A DNA stretch of 64,000 nt from Cryptomeria japonica (GCF_030272615.1 NC_081411.1:211562744-211626743); one strand, 5' to 3'; positions 44,058 to 56,431 are shown, counted from the stretch's first letter. Numbers and translations are program-made. The notes: generated from the sequence alone by a model not told the origin.

Positions 44058-45593
44058 TTTATTTGTTATTGTCTGGGGCATTTTCCGACCAATTCCTCGA
44101 GGGGGCATGCATATGTCATTGTTATTGTCTGGGGCATTTTCATTATTGTTCTTTGAAACAACGCTTAGAATCTCATTGTCTCAAAGAGGAGCAAAATGTA
44201 GACGTCTAAAAACGGTCAACGCTTGCGGAGTCATACTTTAACATTTGCGCATTGCCTTATTTTAGGGTTTTTGCGTCGCATTAATATTTCTTCTATGTTG
44301 TGCACTTGGACTTTATCATTTGCGAGCATTGAGTCCTTCTTCTGCATTCCTCATTTCTCTCGCTTTCGAATTAGGTCTTGTCAATAACAATCTTCAATCA
44401 TGATTTTGGTTGATCTTATCCTGTCACATCAATGTGCGTGCTCATTTATCATCATTTTGGACATCGTCAAACCTAATCGATGATAGAATTAGGGTTTTTG
44501 TCCTCTCGTCAATCTCATCATTTTGCGGTCGATTCATCGTCGATCCTTGTCCTTGTCAATCTTGTCATTTTGCGATCGATTCATCATCGATCTTTGTCCT
44601 TTTCAATCATGTCAATTTGGATCAATTAGTTAGTGTTCCTCGTCAATTGGCGCTTATCAATTGGTCTCCTTGTCAATCTTGGTCAATTTGTCATTGATTT
44701 TTGTCACCCAATCTCAATCATTTATCAATATTGGTCCTTTGTCAATCAGAATCATGATCGAACCTACATCAATTATCTTTTAGACCTAATTGTCATCCTC
44801 GCATTTCTATTTCATCTTCTAGGGTTTTATGATTTATTCATTTAATCTTGTTTGTCATTTCTCCCTCTAGGTTAAATAATTTATTTATTTATCCTAAGTC
44901 TTCTTGTCATAGTTAAATATTTATTTAATTGGCTAATTAATTCCCCCTCTTTTTGTGAATTAATTAATGAATGAAAAATTATTAATTAATTCACCTCATT
45001 TTCTAATTTGCTAAATTCAATTTCCACCTAATCACTTCATCTCTAGTCTCTCCCTGTTTTTGTGCTTCGGTGGAAGCATGAATTTCTCATGTGTCATACT
45101 ATTGGCATAGCAAGATGTCATAGGCTTTTAGTCCTCTAACCTTTGCATTGGCAATATGTCATAATTCATGACATAGAAGGTGTCATAACCTTCTTCCTTC
45201 AACTCAATTTTGTCGTTTTTGAAATCAGTTGCTTCTAATATCAATTTCATGCTAATATTGTCCTCTCTCCAATTTGTCTATAAATTGGATGAGTTTCTTC
45301 AATCAATGGATCAATCACATTTTCGAGTAACCTTATGCTACAAATTTCATCAACAACTTGCTTTCCACTTGCAAATGTACTTTGTAGGAGAGAACAACAT
45401 CAAATTGGAAGGTGAAAGAAGAACAATGGAGCCACATGAAGGAGATATATGCATTTGGTTTGCTTTGGTTTCATTTTGAATATCTTGTCTTCATGTTTTC
45501 ATTGATTGGGTTAGGATTGCTTTCATTGCTTTAGGTTTTTGTGATTGTCCTAATTTGTATTGCTTTGATGATTTCCTTATTTCCTAGTCTACA
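44058..45593 (+). mobile_element. H: truncated 3' end of a Tat-type element
   Basis: 44058-44196 matches the last internal bases of B2 (GAGGGGGCATGCATATGTCA, then a purine tract AAAGAGGAGCAAAA). 44197-45593 is an LTR homologous to those of B2 (TGTAGACGTC...AGTCTACA) but clearly more diverged and about 100 bases shorter. A TTATTGTCTGGGGCATTTTC word occurs twice, at about 44066 and 44123. No 5' LTR or coding region is present, and no target duplication was found. Confidence 0.75.
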
Positions 45594-45945
45594 ATTATCT
45601 TTGTTATTTATTTATTTTTTTCAGAAATCTCTCTTCCTCTATGAATATTAAATTCCTAACAAACTCCTCATAAAAAAAATTTTAAAAAATTTTATGTTTA
45701 TCTCAACGTAAGGCAAATTTGTTGAATATGATCACTGTGAAATCAAAATTTATACATTTATCTATCTCTGTTGTACTGCTTGCCTCAATTTCAAGCACAA
45801 TATACCTTTTTTTGGGCTCCTGTGAAATCATCTGGAACAAATTTCTCTATTATCTTTCATTCCTGTGAGTAGCTTCTTATTTTTTATTTTTATAATAACA
45901 TTTTATATATTCCCCTCTTAAATTGTTAATAGAACTAGAATTAAA

Positions 45946-45948
<3 letters not shown>

Positions 45949-45984
<36 letters not shown>
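45949..45984. repeat. (TA)18 microsatellite
   Basis: An uninterrupted TA run of 36 bases in AT-rich sequence of G. Confidence 0.9.
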
Positions 45985-45990
<6 letters not shown>

Positions 45991-46060
45991 ACGATAAGAA
46001 AAAAAAAAGTAAATAAGTTTTAAAAAAATATTTTTTCGCATTAAATAAATTTAATGAACA

Positions 46061-46228
46061 ACTTGGGTGGGGGGGGGAGTTAATTTAACTACCGAGGGTG
46101 GTACTCTCCACTACCCCAATGGTCACTGTTACGGTAGTGGTCGCAGGGGGAGTGGAGGGGCCCACAACTACCCCCTCATCACTGCCCGCAATGGTGATGG
46201 GACCCATGGCCCCCACCCCCCACTTAGC
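46061..46228. repeat. GC-rich island with G-tract and C-tract ends
   Basis: About 168 bases, strikingly GC-rich between AT-rich flanks. It begins ACTTGGGTGGGGGGGGG and ends GCCCCCACCCCCCACTT, giving imperfect inverted termini. The middle holds GTAGTGG/CCACTACC pairs that can also fold. Confidence 0.65.
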
Positions 46229-47696
46229 AATTAAAAGCTTGTTTTCGTACCTTTTTTTTTTAATTTAGATTTTTGTTTACATATTAATTTGCAAATTGGA
46301 ATTTGCTAATATTTCTTTAATTTAAAAGTTAAACTTAGAAAAATTTATAAATAATTTGGATCATTGTTAGTAAATTTATAATTGTAAATATAATTTTATA
46401 ATTGGAATCTTTCAATTTAATTGAGATTTATTGGATTACTTAGTTGGTATTTTAGATTCATTAGAAACAATTAATTCATAATATTATGACTTGACCCAAA
46501 TTTGTCTAATGTCTAAACTAATTGCTTATTTTGAACTAATGACTCTATAATAGAAATAACATTTGCTTAGTCTTGCATGTAAATGACACTATCCTTGCAT
46601 CATGTGAATTACTTATACATCATTTGCATTTATTGATGAGCAAGTTACATTTTCATCATCTTCATGCAAGTTACACGTTTAATTATCAATATGCGAGTTT
46701 CATAATTGCCATTATTGTTCAAGTTACATTTCAAGTTTTTAATATTAAATAATTTGGTTACCAAGTGGTTCATGAATCCCATAGAAGTAGTTTTTTTCAA
46801 CTATTTAAGCTTTGTAATGTCTAATTATGCACGTTCATTTCATAATTGTTTCAAGCATGATGTTGATTAAAAGTTTTTATAGCCTCTTAGTTAGAAAACC
46901 AAACAAAGGGAGTTGGAAAACAAAAACCTAGTAGTGTTCGGTATTTACGATGCCTATGGGTCACGCTTACAAGTAATGCCGATGTGTTGAACTACTGCAC
47001 TTAATACCTAATAAATCTGCATCAATGACATCTATGGCATCATCCCTATAAATCGTCAGGGAGTAATAAGGGACACTTGGAAGTTAAAATCCAAAGGGAG
47101 GGTAATCCCCCTTGGATCGATAATCTAATAAGATATCCTTAAATGATTTTACATCCGCTGAGTTAAACCATAGTAAACCCCTTTAGGGTTGATTGAGTGA
47201 AATGCTTTTATAAATTTGATTTAAACCATAGAGAAACTGTCTAGGACATTGACCCTAGAAAGGGTTGTGTACCCACCAAACGGTTTACATTAAACCATAG
47301 ATTAGAAAATAGAACTACATACTTTACACCTTGAGCCCGTGCCAGAACAGGTATGTAGGCAGTCTAGGGATGAAGTTGTCCCTAGTACTCAGGCATTCAT
47401 GGATGGGGTCTAGGTTTGGTAAGAACAAGGATTGAGAAGAATCCTAATTTGAAATATATGTGTAATAAAAGAAAAAGTAATTCAATGCATACTCGGAAGG
47501 AATCCCGTATGGATTCACTTGACTTCTCAAGGCTTTAAACCAAATTCCGAGGTGAAATTCAAGCTTGCATTATGTTATTTTGATTTCTCTTAAGAATGGT
47601 GACCTCGGTGCACTCCTATTAGAGGAGTGTAGTGCTTAGTGAGTAGCTCAGGACCCGATGAGTCCCGATGAGTCTAAGTCTCTAGCCAGAGCACCT
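46229..47696. other. Remainder of G, non-coding
   Basis: AT-rich to about 46880, then more balanced sequence with repeated words such as TAAACCATAG (47165-47300). No frame of interest and no known domain. Confidence 0.45.
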
Positions 47697-47850
47697 CCTA
47701 TCCCAATTGGATAGATGCCTACCTCATATGGGTAGATGCCTATCCCGTATTGGATAGATGAAACCTTCTATTCCGTATCGACAAATGCCTAACTCATATG
47801 GTTAGATGCTCATCCCAGATGGATGAATTCCTAATCCAAATGGATGGATG
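47697..47850. repeat. 21-bp near-palindromic tandem repeat
   Basis: Seven degenerate units of mostly 21 bases, for example CCTATCCCAATTGGATAGATG and CCTACCTCATATGGGTAGATG. Each unit is itself nearly self-complementary (TATCC...GGATA), so each can form a small hairpin. Lies about 90 bases before the G terminus. Confidence 0.75.
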
Positions 47851-47943
47851 CCCAAAGTATGCGATTGAATCAAACACAAATGATTAAATTTAAAAAAAAA
47901 AGAGGCCAAAATTTTGCTGGGTTAAGTATAGTGGGTTATTACA

Positions 47944-48442
47944 TAATCATCAGAAGAGAAAGAATCATTTGGTAAGACAGCCTAATGCTTATAAATTCAA
48001 TGATAGATGTTTTACCTACAGTAAATTTGGTCATGTGGCAAATCAATGTAGAAGTAGGATGAACAATGGAATGAACAATATGAACAATGGTCCTACCTTT
48101 ACCAGTCAGTGTTTCATATGCAATAATTTTGGTCATAAGTCAAACATGTGTAGAGCATTAATGAATAATTTTCAAAATAAGAGATTTAATGCTTGTGAGA
48201 TGTTTGGATATATCTCTAACCAATGCAAGATGAGATAAAATCAGATGAATTTTAGACCTATGCAGAAAAATATTGTTTTACATGCATGCAACAAGCCAGG
48301 TCACATTGCAAGGTATTGTAGAAGCAGGAATAATGGTTCGATAAACAAAGGAAAATCAAATGAGAAAGGGAAAGAAAAATTAAATGAAATCAAAGATCAT
48401 CATAAGAAAATGTGGGTTAAGAAAGAAGATTCTAATGTGTAG
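47944..48442 (+). pseudogene. Element E Gag-like protein, zinc-knuckle array
   Basis: Frame 47969-48240 then 48245-48442. Knuckles in order: CFTYSKFGHVANQC (second Cys to Tyr), CFICNNFGHKSNMC (canonical), a damaged one (CEMFGYISNQC) and a last one (ACNKPGHIARYC). The frame then runs through a basic stretch to HKKMWVKKE and a stop at 48440-48442. Order and tail match element A. Confidence 0.75.
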
Positions 48443-48897
48443 AATGGATCCACACCTGAATCCGGTGATGGAACCTCATCCGGTGACTAGGTCTTTTTGG
48501 CCTTAGGGGAAGTTTTACATGCAAATTCATAGAAACCCCTTTTTGGTGATCTATAACTAATTTTAGAAGGTTGTAGAAGGTTTAAATCATGTATGCAAAT
48601 GTTATCTAGAAGATCCGATGGAGATTTGAGGCTCTGGTAAGAGATTTCATAAAAATCAAGGTAAACGGTTGAAGCATTTATTACAACGTAGAATTAGGTT
48701 TTCAGAGGTTAAAAAGGCATTTCAAAGGTTTATGTTTCACAATGGAATCAAGAGCAAAGAGCGGTGCAGTGAAGAAAGGAGATTTGGTAATCTAAATCGA
48801 GCTTGTAGTGATCCGAAAGTGATTTATTGCGCCTGGTTGAATCAAAAGGTATTTATCTATTTTGTAAAGCTATCCATTTTCAAACCCTAGATTCAAA
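48443..48897 (+). other. Element E spacer between Gag-like frame and ORF2
   Basis: About 455 bases. A short remnant after the stop (STPESGDGTSS, then VFLALGEV) may still belong to the Gag-like protein. The rest lacks a shared frame. Same position as 36856-37398 in element A. Confidence 0.4.
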
Positions 48898-51800
48898 ATG
48901 GCATCAACATCTATAATTTCTACCCTCTTGGTTGTTGAGATTAAGGATAGGGCTAGCTCTATTTTCAAGAAACACCTCTTCAATTATGTCGAAGATGATC
49001 CAAAAGGATTATTTTATTTTGTACCCTACAGTGGCAATGAGGACATCAGGGAATATATCTATTGTAATCTTGAGGAGCTTGGCAGTGCTGATATGTTGTC
49101 TCTATACAACAAACATTTGGCATACAACTTGGGGAACCTTAAACCGGAATATCAGAACCTGCAGGACAAGGGTTTTGCACAGTTCATCCATTTCCCATTA
49201 TTTGATGAAACAGAATGGATTTGGTACATCCTCAGTTGATTCTATGATGAGTTCATCTAGCTTGATAGGCCCTATAAGATCACTAAGCAAGCAATTCAAG
49301 TTGTGACATGCTTGAGTGGGACCGGTGAAGTACCAGGTCTAAGAAAGGTTTCAAATAACACTGTAGTAGCAACTACCAGTTTGAAGTTTGACAAAAAATA
49401 AATGACTATCAGTGAAATCTTGGATCATGATGTTCATTTTGCATCAATGGTAGTTGGTTATAAAGTCTATCAATCAAGCAAATAGAGTTCAATCTTCGGG
49501 ATTGCAATATTTTTAGCATATCAGATGCTTAAGGAAGATAAGAGGTATGATTTGTGCACAGTCCTTCTAAGTGAACTGATAAGTAACTTGAAGAAGATTA
49601 AATAGGACAAGAAACACACTTTCAAGTATGATTCTCTTCTTATTTGTTTGGCATTATATTTCTTGAATGAGATCCTCGGTATAAAAAGGAAAGGTCCAAT
49701 GGGCCTATGATAGACTAGTGGCAATGCAAATCAAGGAAGGGTTGTGGGGTGTAGGTGATGCTACAATGAGAATATTTGTATTATGGGGCTATTTTAAGAT
49801 CTTTCAGACCTCTATGAAATCCTGAGAAAGAATCCCTAAGGAGATTGTAGAGAAGTATGAGAAGACAATTTGTTTCATGATTGATAAAGATCAATGTTTA
49901 ATGGAAGCGGTTGAGACAAGGATAGTTTGGATCATGCCTATGGGGTATGAAGTTGATTCTATTACGCTTCAAGCATATGCTCAAAATCTATTGAGCCAAC
50001 TAGTAGATCCTAAGGAAGAAAGATTTGGCACCTTTAAGGAGAAGGACTTAAGTCTGCACAAGTAATTCACTGATGCCGGAAGGAAGAGAAAGATCAGAAA
50101 GGAATTTGAGGTTGTATAGATGGAAAGAGCTCAGAATATATTGAAAGAAGAGGATGTGATCAAACCATAGCCTAAACCGGTGTCCTCCTCTTCTATGCAA
50201 TCTAAAGCTAAGCCTAGTATATCTACATCTGTCTCTGGCATGAAGAAATCACTACCTCCACCTAAGCCCAAAACAATAGTATCTATCGGTGGAGTTGAGA
50301 AAAGGAAAAAGGAGAAGCCTTCAAGGAAATATGTGGTAGATGAGGAGGAGATAGAGTCGAATGAGGAAATCCAAAAAGTTAAGAAGACTGCTACCTATGC
50401 TCGAGTAGTTAGAAAGCAATCTGGTGATACTCCACCCTCTAAAAAGACAAAGACTCAAGGTGAGCCATCTGCAATATCTAAAGGAAGCAAGAAGCAGAAA
50501 TCTGAGATAGATGAAGCTTTGGAGTCTAGTAAGGTTGATTTCATCCCTCCTAAGTCCTTAGAAGTTATAAAGAATGAAATCATTAAGGATGGAAATTTGA
50601 ATAATCTTGTTATATATTATGAGAATGCAGATGATAAGGAGTGGAGAGAAATTGAGGAAGCAGTTGTTCAATATATGAATGACTTCAGCAGAGCTCTGAT
50701 CGAATTATCATCTGTGTTACCCAGAGAATTGTATGATATTCTTGATGTCCAGAGAAATACTGCCTGTCAAAAAGATGAAAAAATGCAAGAATATGTTTTG
50801 GTAAATACTTGTTTAGCTATATCCAAAGATGAAGCTGAAAGATTACTGAAATTGGCAAAAGAAAAGTTCAGGAGCAAGAGAAGTGTCAACAAAATAATGC
50901 TCAAAAAAATTGATGAAGTTGCAAAAGAGACTGAGCAAATAATAAAAGACTTTTTGATAGAGTTGAGATATGAGGTAAATCAACCTTAGGATGCCACCCA
51001 CTTGGAAAGACAGAATCCTGAAGACACTTCCATTCTGGAAGTACATGTAGAAGTCTTTGGTAGTCAAAAGGATCAGCCATCTATTGATCTGGTTGAGCAT
51101 GAAGCAGTACAAGATGCACCTTATATGAATCCAGTAGCAGATACCTTCGGTGAAGCTACTCAGGACCCTCCTGAGATAGAAGTAATTGCAGAGATGATAG
51201 CAGAGGAGATTAAAAAAGTTGAAAAGAGTGTGAGTGCAGAGGAGAAGGGTGATGATTCAACTGAGAAACCTCCAACAACCATGACTGCAATCAATATCAC
51301 TGATAAATGTAAGGAGATTGATGTAGATAATGATTTTTCTCATGGTCTAGTTGATTTAAGCACTCTCTCCCATCTTCAAGCATTGAAACTTACGACCCAA
51401 GCTCAAATTAAGCCAAGTGAAGACCTGTTGAAATCTTAGTTCGAGGATAAAGAGGTCATCTCTCTTGCAACTAAAATTTTGGAAAAGCTTTTACCTAATT
51501 TCAGTAAGGATTATGGTGCTTGAACTCCCTCCAAAAAGCTTAAAAACATGTTAAGTGTTATTAACACTCATTTTGTATCACTAGAGAAGGTTATAGATGA
51601 ATCTACGCAAAAGAGAATTAATGAGATGATATTATAGAGTAAATTGAGAGAAGTTGAGAGAGATAGAGCGATCCTAAAAACTACAATGAAGAGTATAGAA
51701 GAGGCATTCGATGAAGGCATGAAAATTTTCAAATCATGTATGTTTTTGCCTAACTTTACTACAAACATTGATCGACAGATAAAAGATCTTGAGAGTAAGT

Positions 51801-52153
51801 TCGTTGGTATCAGTCATTCTTTTGCAGCCCAATCAATTTTTACCAGTTCACTTGAAGCACAAATTTTGGATTATACTAACAAAATAAAGGGCTTGAACCA
51901 AGACAACGAGAAAATGTTGAGCAAAGTAGGAGATCTGAGGAGTTTGATAACTCCCTGGATGGATACCTTGTTGGGATCACAATAGGATGCAATACGTGCT
52001 TTAAGTAAACCGGTGCCATCTGATCTTCAAAGCCTTGAGATTCATGCATTAATGTACATTTCCCTAATAAATGTTTTGGAGTGTTTCTTGAGAGGATGAA
52101 ATGAGTATCTAAAATCCTTAAAGGTGACTTACTCTGAAATTTTAAGTTCATGA
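48898..52153 (+). pseudogene. Element E ORF2: long protein of unknown function replacing pol
   Basis: ATG at 48898 (MASTSIISTLLVVEIKDR) to a TGA at 52151-52153, about 1,085 codons with scattered stops and shifts. Layout: (1) a structured N-terminal domain of about 300 residues (FYFVPYSGNEDIREYIY, WYILS, PYKITKQAIQVV, YDLCTVLLSEL, SLLICLALYFLNEI); (2) a block near 49880-50060 (DSITLQAYAQNLLSQL); (3) a basic, Ser/Pro/Lys-rich region (50180-50500) with KRKKEKPSRK; (4) a helical region with YENADDKEWREIEEAVVQYM (50620-50990); (5) an acidic linker (51002-51300); (6) DLSTLSHLQAL and a C-terminal coiled coil (51340-51985). Blocks 1, 3, 5 and 6 are recognisable in element A in the same order. No catalytic motif of RT, RNase H, integrase or protease appears. 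Basic patches could bind nucleic acid or act as nuclear signals; that is speculation. Confidence 0.7.
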
Positions 52154-52368
52154 AATCAATTGCATTCATTCATTCTTTTGTACATAAATTTTGGTGGATT
52201 CCCACCCTTTGCCATTCATGTTAAAGGGAGAGAGAGAGAGAGAGCAGTGAAAAATAGAGAAAGAAGTTCAGGGGGAGTTGGTCAGATTGAGTGTACAAAA
52301 TTCAACTTCTGGTGTTTTGTAGATTTTGGGATACTTTTCATTTTTTCACCTCTATTGCCATCAATGCC
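52154..52368 (+). other. Element E 3' untranslated stretch
   Basis: T-rich, with a GAGAGAGAGAGAG run near 52229-52245. No coding. Confidence 0.5.
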
Positions 52369-52380
52369 AAAGGGGGAGAT
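52369..52380 (+). promoter_or_regulatory. Element E polypurine tract
   Basis: AAAGGGGGAGAT directly against TGTTGG of the 3' LTR. Confidence 0.85.
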
Positions 52381-53101
52381 TGTTGGTATTTGAGGTTCTG
52401 GTGATGCTCTAGTGAAGATTGGTGGTTCATGATGCTTGTAGTCTCCTAGGAGTTGTCATTGACGGAAACTCGGCCTTATGATCTGATCCGGCATGGAGTT
52501 TTGGTTAACTGGTTGTCTTGAGAATGCCTTATGATATCAATTTGCTCGATGATGCTCAATGCACAGTTTTGTGATTGTTCTCATTTTCAGTGAATCAAAT
52601 TTTGGTTTCGATAATCTGTGATTAGTTTGTTGGGTATATGAGGTAGATTATCATTAAAATCCATCCTCCAGTGTTATTCCTATTCTTGTTTGAAGATCCG
52701 GTATCCAATAGAGCAGCAAAGGAGAGTATTCTTCATGTTGGGTAGTGTATCATGTGTTCGAACTCTTTAAGTTGATTTCGATGATTGGAAATGTGTTTGG
52801 GGCGATATGTGAGACCTATAGGAAGCATTTGGTCTTGTATTTTGGGTCCGAAATATGGTTCAGAAATAGATCTAAGTTGACTTGCAGCTATACGTTTCAC
52901 ATTTTGATAACTGATGAAGCCGACGTGTGGAAGATTAATTTTTGTATGTGCGGATATATAAGACCAATTTGGATGATGCATTTGGTGTTACATGATGTGG
53001 TATATTTTTTTGAAGCGATTGAGTGCAGTTTCATGTACGCATCTTGATCTTGGTTGATCTGGTAAGTAGTTGCAGAACAGACAAGAACATCAGTTACAAT
53101 G
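52381..53101 (+). repeat. Element E 3' LTR, first part
   Basis: Aligns with 41448-42150 of the 5' LTR. Interrupted by F after CAGTTACAATG. Includes the TATA-like box 52954-52962. Confidence 0.88.
53097..53101. repeat. Target-site duplication of F (CAATG)
   Basis: CAATG here and CAACG at 56526-56530. The one difference is C/T at a CpG, as expected from deamination. Removing F and one copy restores the LTR alignment (CAGTTACAACGGATCATT against CAGTTATAGCAGATCATT). Confidence 0.7.
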
Positions 53102-53711
53102 TGTTGGTTAACAAATTTGTCCCTTTCTTCAAATTATAATGTTTGATTTCTTTGAATAATAATATGACTCTTGTACACCCCTTTATGAAAGGAAACAAAT
53201 AAACCAACTGTTGGATGAACCAATTACAAATCCATCCTCTACATTAGAGGGCAGCTCCTCGTACAATTTGCAATGAATTTTATGTAGTAAACTTTGAAAT
53301 AAATACACTTTTAACCAAAAGGCGTGAAAAAGGCTTCAGCATTCATCTATCAACACAAAGGAATGCATTTAAAATAAACTAAGAGAATATTTTGATGATC
53401 AATTTTAAATAAGAGCTCATAGACTCTTATTTCCATGCATGTTCATTTCATAAATTTAGAGAAAAAGAAAATGCATAGTAGTATGAACTCTGATTGATTC
53501 TCTCTCATGTCTCATGGGGCAAGGGTGTTCAGCACAACTCAATCCACAATGAATTTACTTGCAAATAATGGTAACAATGAATCCAAAAAACATAGGAATA
53601 ACTGATAACAAAATGATATTATGCACATTAGCTGATTTCTCAAGAAAGATTGCCAATCCTCAAACAAATAGATTCAAAGATTGCATGACATAACATTTCA
53701 TTAAAAAACAG
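53102..53711. other. F non-coding left part
   Basis: AT-rich, no gene or repeat recognised. On the minus strand it would be the 3' flank of the F gene. Confidence 0.4.
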
Positions 53712-55455
53712 TCATTCTAGTTTTAAGAAATTCACAGAAAATAGATTTTTGTTTGTTCCTTGAAAAATCATAGTTTTTCGAGCTGTTGTAGAACCTAACG
53801 GTGACCTTTTTGATCTTCTGGGTTGGATTTTTTCAACAATTGACTTTGAACCACCTGCAATATCAACAATTTCATTAGTGGAAGAAATAGGAAGTTGAGT
53901 CACAGCATGTGAATCAACTCTTAGTTCATGGGAGGATATGAGTGATCCTTTCTTAAATTTTTGGTCTCTCAACCACTTTTCAGTTCTCCTTACAACATTA
54001 AAAGTTTTAGCTTGAATATTATCATCTTCCTTTTTAATCCTGTCAATCTCAGGGATTGGCTTTCCTTGAACTTCCTTATTGAATTCAGGATTTAGAACAT
54101 CTTCCCCTATTTCCTCTTGTACTCTAGATACACTGATAGGAAGCTTCATGGTGATTATCTACTGCAGAGTAAATCTTGACCACAGTATCCTCCTTACCTC
54201 ATATTCATCACTGTGATTCTCCAAGTAATCTTTCAACTGGGGTTCATGACAGAAGGGATCATCCACATTAACGTTTTCCATGACATAACCTCTGCTATCA
54301 AACCTACGTCTAGCAAGATAGGGCTGCAGGTTCACCCTCTTAAATTCCAATTCCAAATTTAAAGCATCGGATATGGACTTACAACTCTAGTATCCAAGTT
54401 CAATAGAAAAGGCAACTCCAAATTCACCTTTTACCCCCAACCTTTGATTAATATGAGCTAGTTGCCTACTCACCTCTATGAGTACATAGCTATCGAAGGC
54501 ATACCTAGGTAGCTTGAATGGTTCACCTTCGAAACCACCTACCCGAAGATAAGTGAACCTGGGAAATTGAATGAAGAAGTTGTCATATATACTTATTAAC
54601 TCCATTGCTTCAATTGACATTCTCTTGTTCACATCACCCTATAGTTCAAAATCAAGTCTCCCAACGAAGACACCATTCCATCTGGCAATAGGTTCTACAT
54701 GTTTTTGCTACTATAACAAAGGATAGTAATCATAAAGCTTCATGACATCCACCCATGGTTCATTGAGCAAGCCAGGCCAATCGCTGGTACAAACTAATAT
54801 GTAGAAAAGATAAGAGGACATATAAAAACTAGACATACCCACAAAGTTACTTAAACCTTCATGGAGTCTCTCTACAATTACCTACACCCAGTCAATATAT
54901 TTGTCACCTGATAATAGTACCTGAATGTAAAAAATGCATCCAATCTTTCCAGTAAAAGGAGTGTGAATTCCCTTTGAGCCTATTCAACAGTATAACAATG
55001 TCTCGCACTTCTGTGATGAAGTTCTCTCTAGTAAGGGGCTTTGACAGTTGTGACCCTCCCTTTTGAACTTTAAGGAGCCAATTTATTGCAATTACACTTC
55101 TATACACACTCTTTTTCTCAGATAAGAAGGCGTATGAGGTCCCAATTGACCTGTCCTCATATGATTCCTTGTGTGGGATTCCCATCACCACCATTACTGT
55201 TTCCCTGTTGATACCAACTAACATCTCACCATTACTCGTTCTTATGCATCTATTCTCAGCATCATACATATTCATACAAGCTACCACCAAATCTAGACAT
55301 GGTGCAGCAAGTGGAAATGTAGTGGCTTCAACGAGACCACTTCTCACTATTTTCTCCATTATTGAACCAACTTGAGGGTTCTTGGTTCTTTCTAAGAAAT
55401 CCCCCAGATTGGCATGAGCCAAGGAAGTATCATCTAGTTCTGGTAATATGCTCAC
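53712..55455 (-). pseudogene. F gene: uncharacterised plant protein, decayed
   Basis: Minus-strand ATG at 55455 (MSILPELDD). The first 183 codons are open to 54904: FPLAAPCLDLVVACMNMYDA, SNGEMLVGINRETVMVVMGI, ENFITEVRDIVILLNRLKG. Coding continues through stops and shifts with no obvious introns: YIDWV, PRFTYLRVGGFEGEPFKLPR (near 54560-54500), then 54356-54159 (ARRRFDSRGYVMENV) and 54149-53712 (EKIQPRRSKR, TARKTMIFQG). GEMLVGINRETV...MGIP resembles the opening of plant mobile domains, but the rest does not clearly follow, so I leave it unassigned. Being intronless inside a mobile unit, it is either an element gene or a captured retrocopy. Confidence 0.55.
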
Positions 55456-56009
55456 TAAATATGACGTCTAGCCAAGCTTCGGAAATACCAGCCTCATACT
55501 GCCTATCTATACATTTAATCAAGCAATTCTAAAACAAGGTAGAATTCTACTCCAACAAACTAAAGATTTTCTTCCTACACTGATAAATCTTCAGAACTAA
55601 AGAAATACAGCATAGGGGAATCGTCTGAACTTTCTCGTTACCACCATGAATCTGTGAAACCTTCTCAGGAAAGTAGAGCTGAATTTACCTTCGGTGTCTC
55701 CAATTCACTCAATTATAGTAGCTGTAACCCTTACAAATTATGAAGATGAATTCATATATCCTTTTTGAATAAATGGAAAAAACTGAGAAAACTACACATG
55801 CTTTATAATGATTCATTTAAATGTGTGAAGTAACAACGAAATGACTAAAAATCTGACACTTTCTTAATTGCCCATCACTTCCACACAAATAGTTAATGTT
55901 CTCATGATTACTTTCCAAATTTAGAATTTTAAACTGTTAGATGCCCAGAATATTCCTTCTTTTTGCGTTGCCTCCAGTGTTAACAAAGTCTTTAGAATCA
56001 GCTTGAAGT
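55456..56009. other. F sequence upstream of its gene
   Basis: Region 5' of the minus-strand gene; no motif beyond AT-rich sequence. May contain its promoter. Confidence 0.35.
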
Positions 56010-56431
56010 GAACCTTTTGAACCTTGAACCATCTCACAAAGAGTTCAATGGTTCAAGTTCATCTAGGAAGAACAACAGTGAACTAGTGGCTCAAAACAAT
56101 ACCGAGAACGAGCAATAAGCATGACTAACAAGCAAAGAACTTTGAACCTTGAACCATTGAACTAAAAAGACAATTGGTTCAAGGTTCAATTTCAAGACCA
56201 ACTTAAAACGCATTCACACCTGCTCGTTAAATAACATTACATAGTCGTGACTCACAAAAAGACGTTTTGAACCTTGAACCAAAAAAAGGTTCACATGTTC
56301 AAAGTTCAAAAGGCATAACAATAACGTGCTTGCTTTGATGGAGATAAAGGTCGCTAAAGAAATTTACCTAAAACGCGCCTTGAACCTTGAACCAATTAAA
56401 TTGTTTTTAAAGTTCAATGGTTTAGGTTCAA
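56010..56431. repeat. Four hairpins built on TTGAACCTTGAACC, period about 115-128 bp
   Basis: GAACC-TTGAACC is followed within about 50 bases by its complement in four places: 56010-56060, 56138-56190, 56264-56310 and 56379-56431. The second is the cleanest (TTTGAACCTTGAACCA then TTGGTTCAAGGTTCAA). Sequence between hairpins is not obviously repeated. Confidence 0.75.

Larger units (their letters stand above)
43280..47943 (+). mobile_element. G: large solo-LTR-like Gypsy insertion containing H
   Basis: Starts TGTCACAACCCTCG and ends GGGTTATTACA, termini of the kind seen in Tekay/Del-type chromovirus LTRs, with a near-perfect duplication in the Gag-like frame of E. No Gag or Pol sequence belongs to it. 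I see no second copy of either end, so a solo LTR of about 3.1 kb plus the nested H is the simplest reading. It holds a (TA)18 run, a GC-rich island and a 21-bp repeat array near its end. A decayed element with lost interior is the alternative. Confidence 0.5.

Noticed and set aside
47697-47850. CRISPR-like array
   Set aside because: Units are contiguous and degenerate, with no spacers, in a plant LTR. It is an ordinary tandem repeat.
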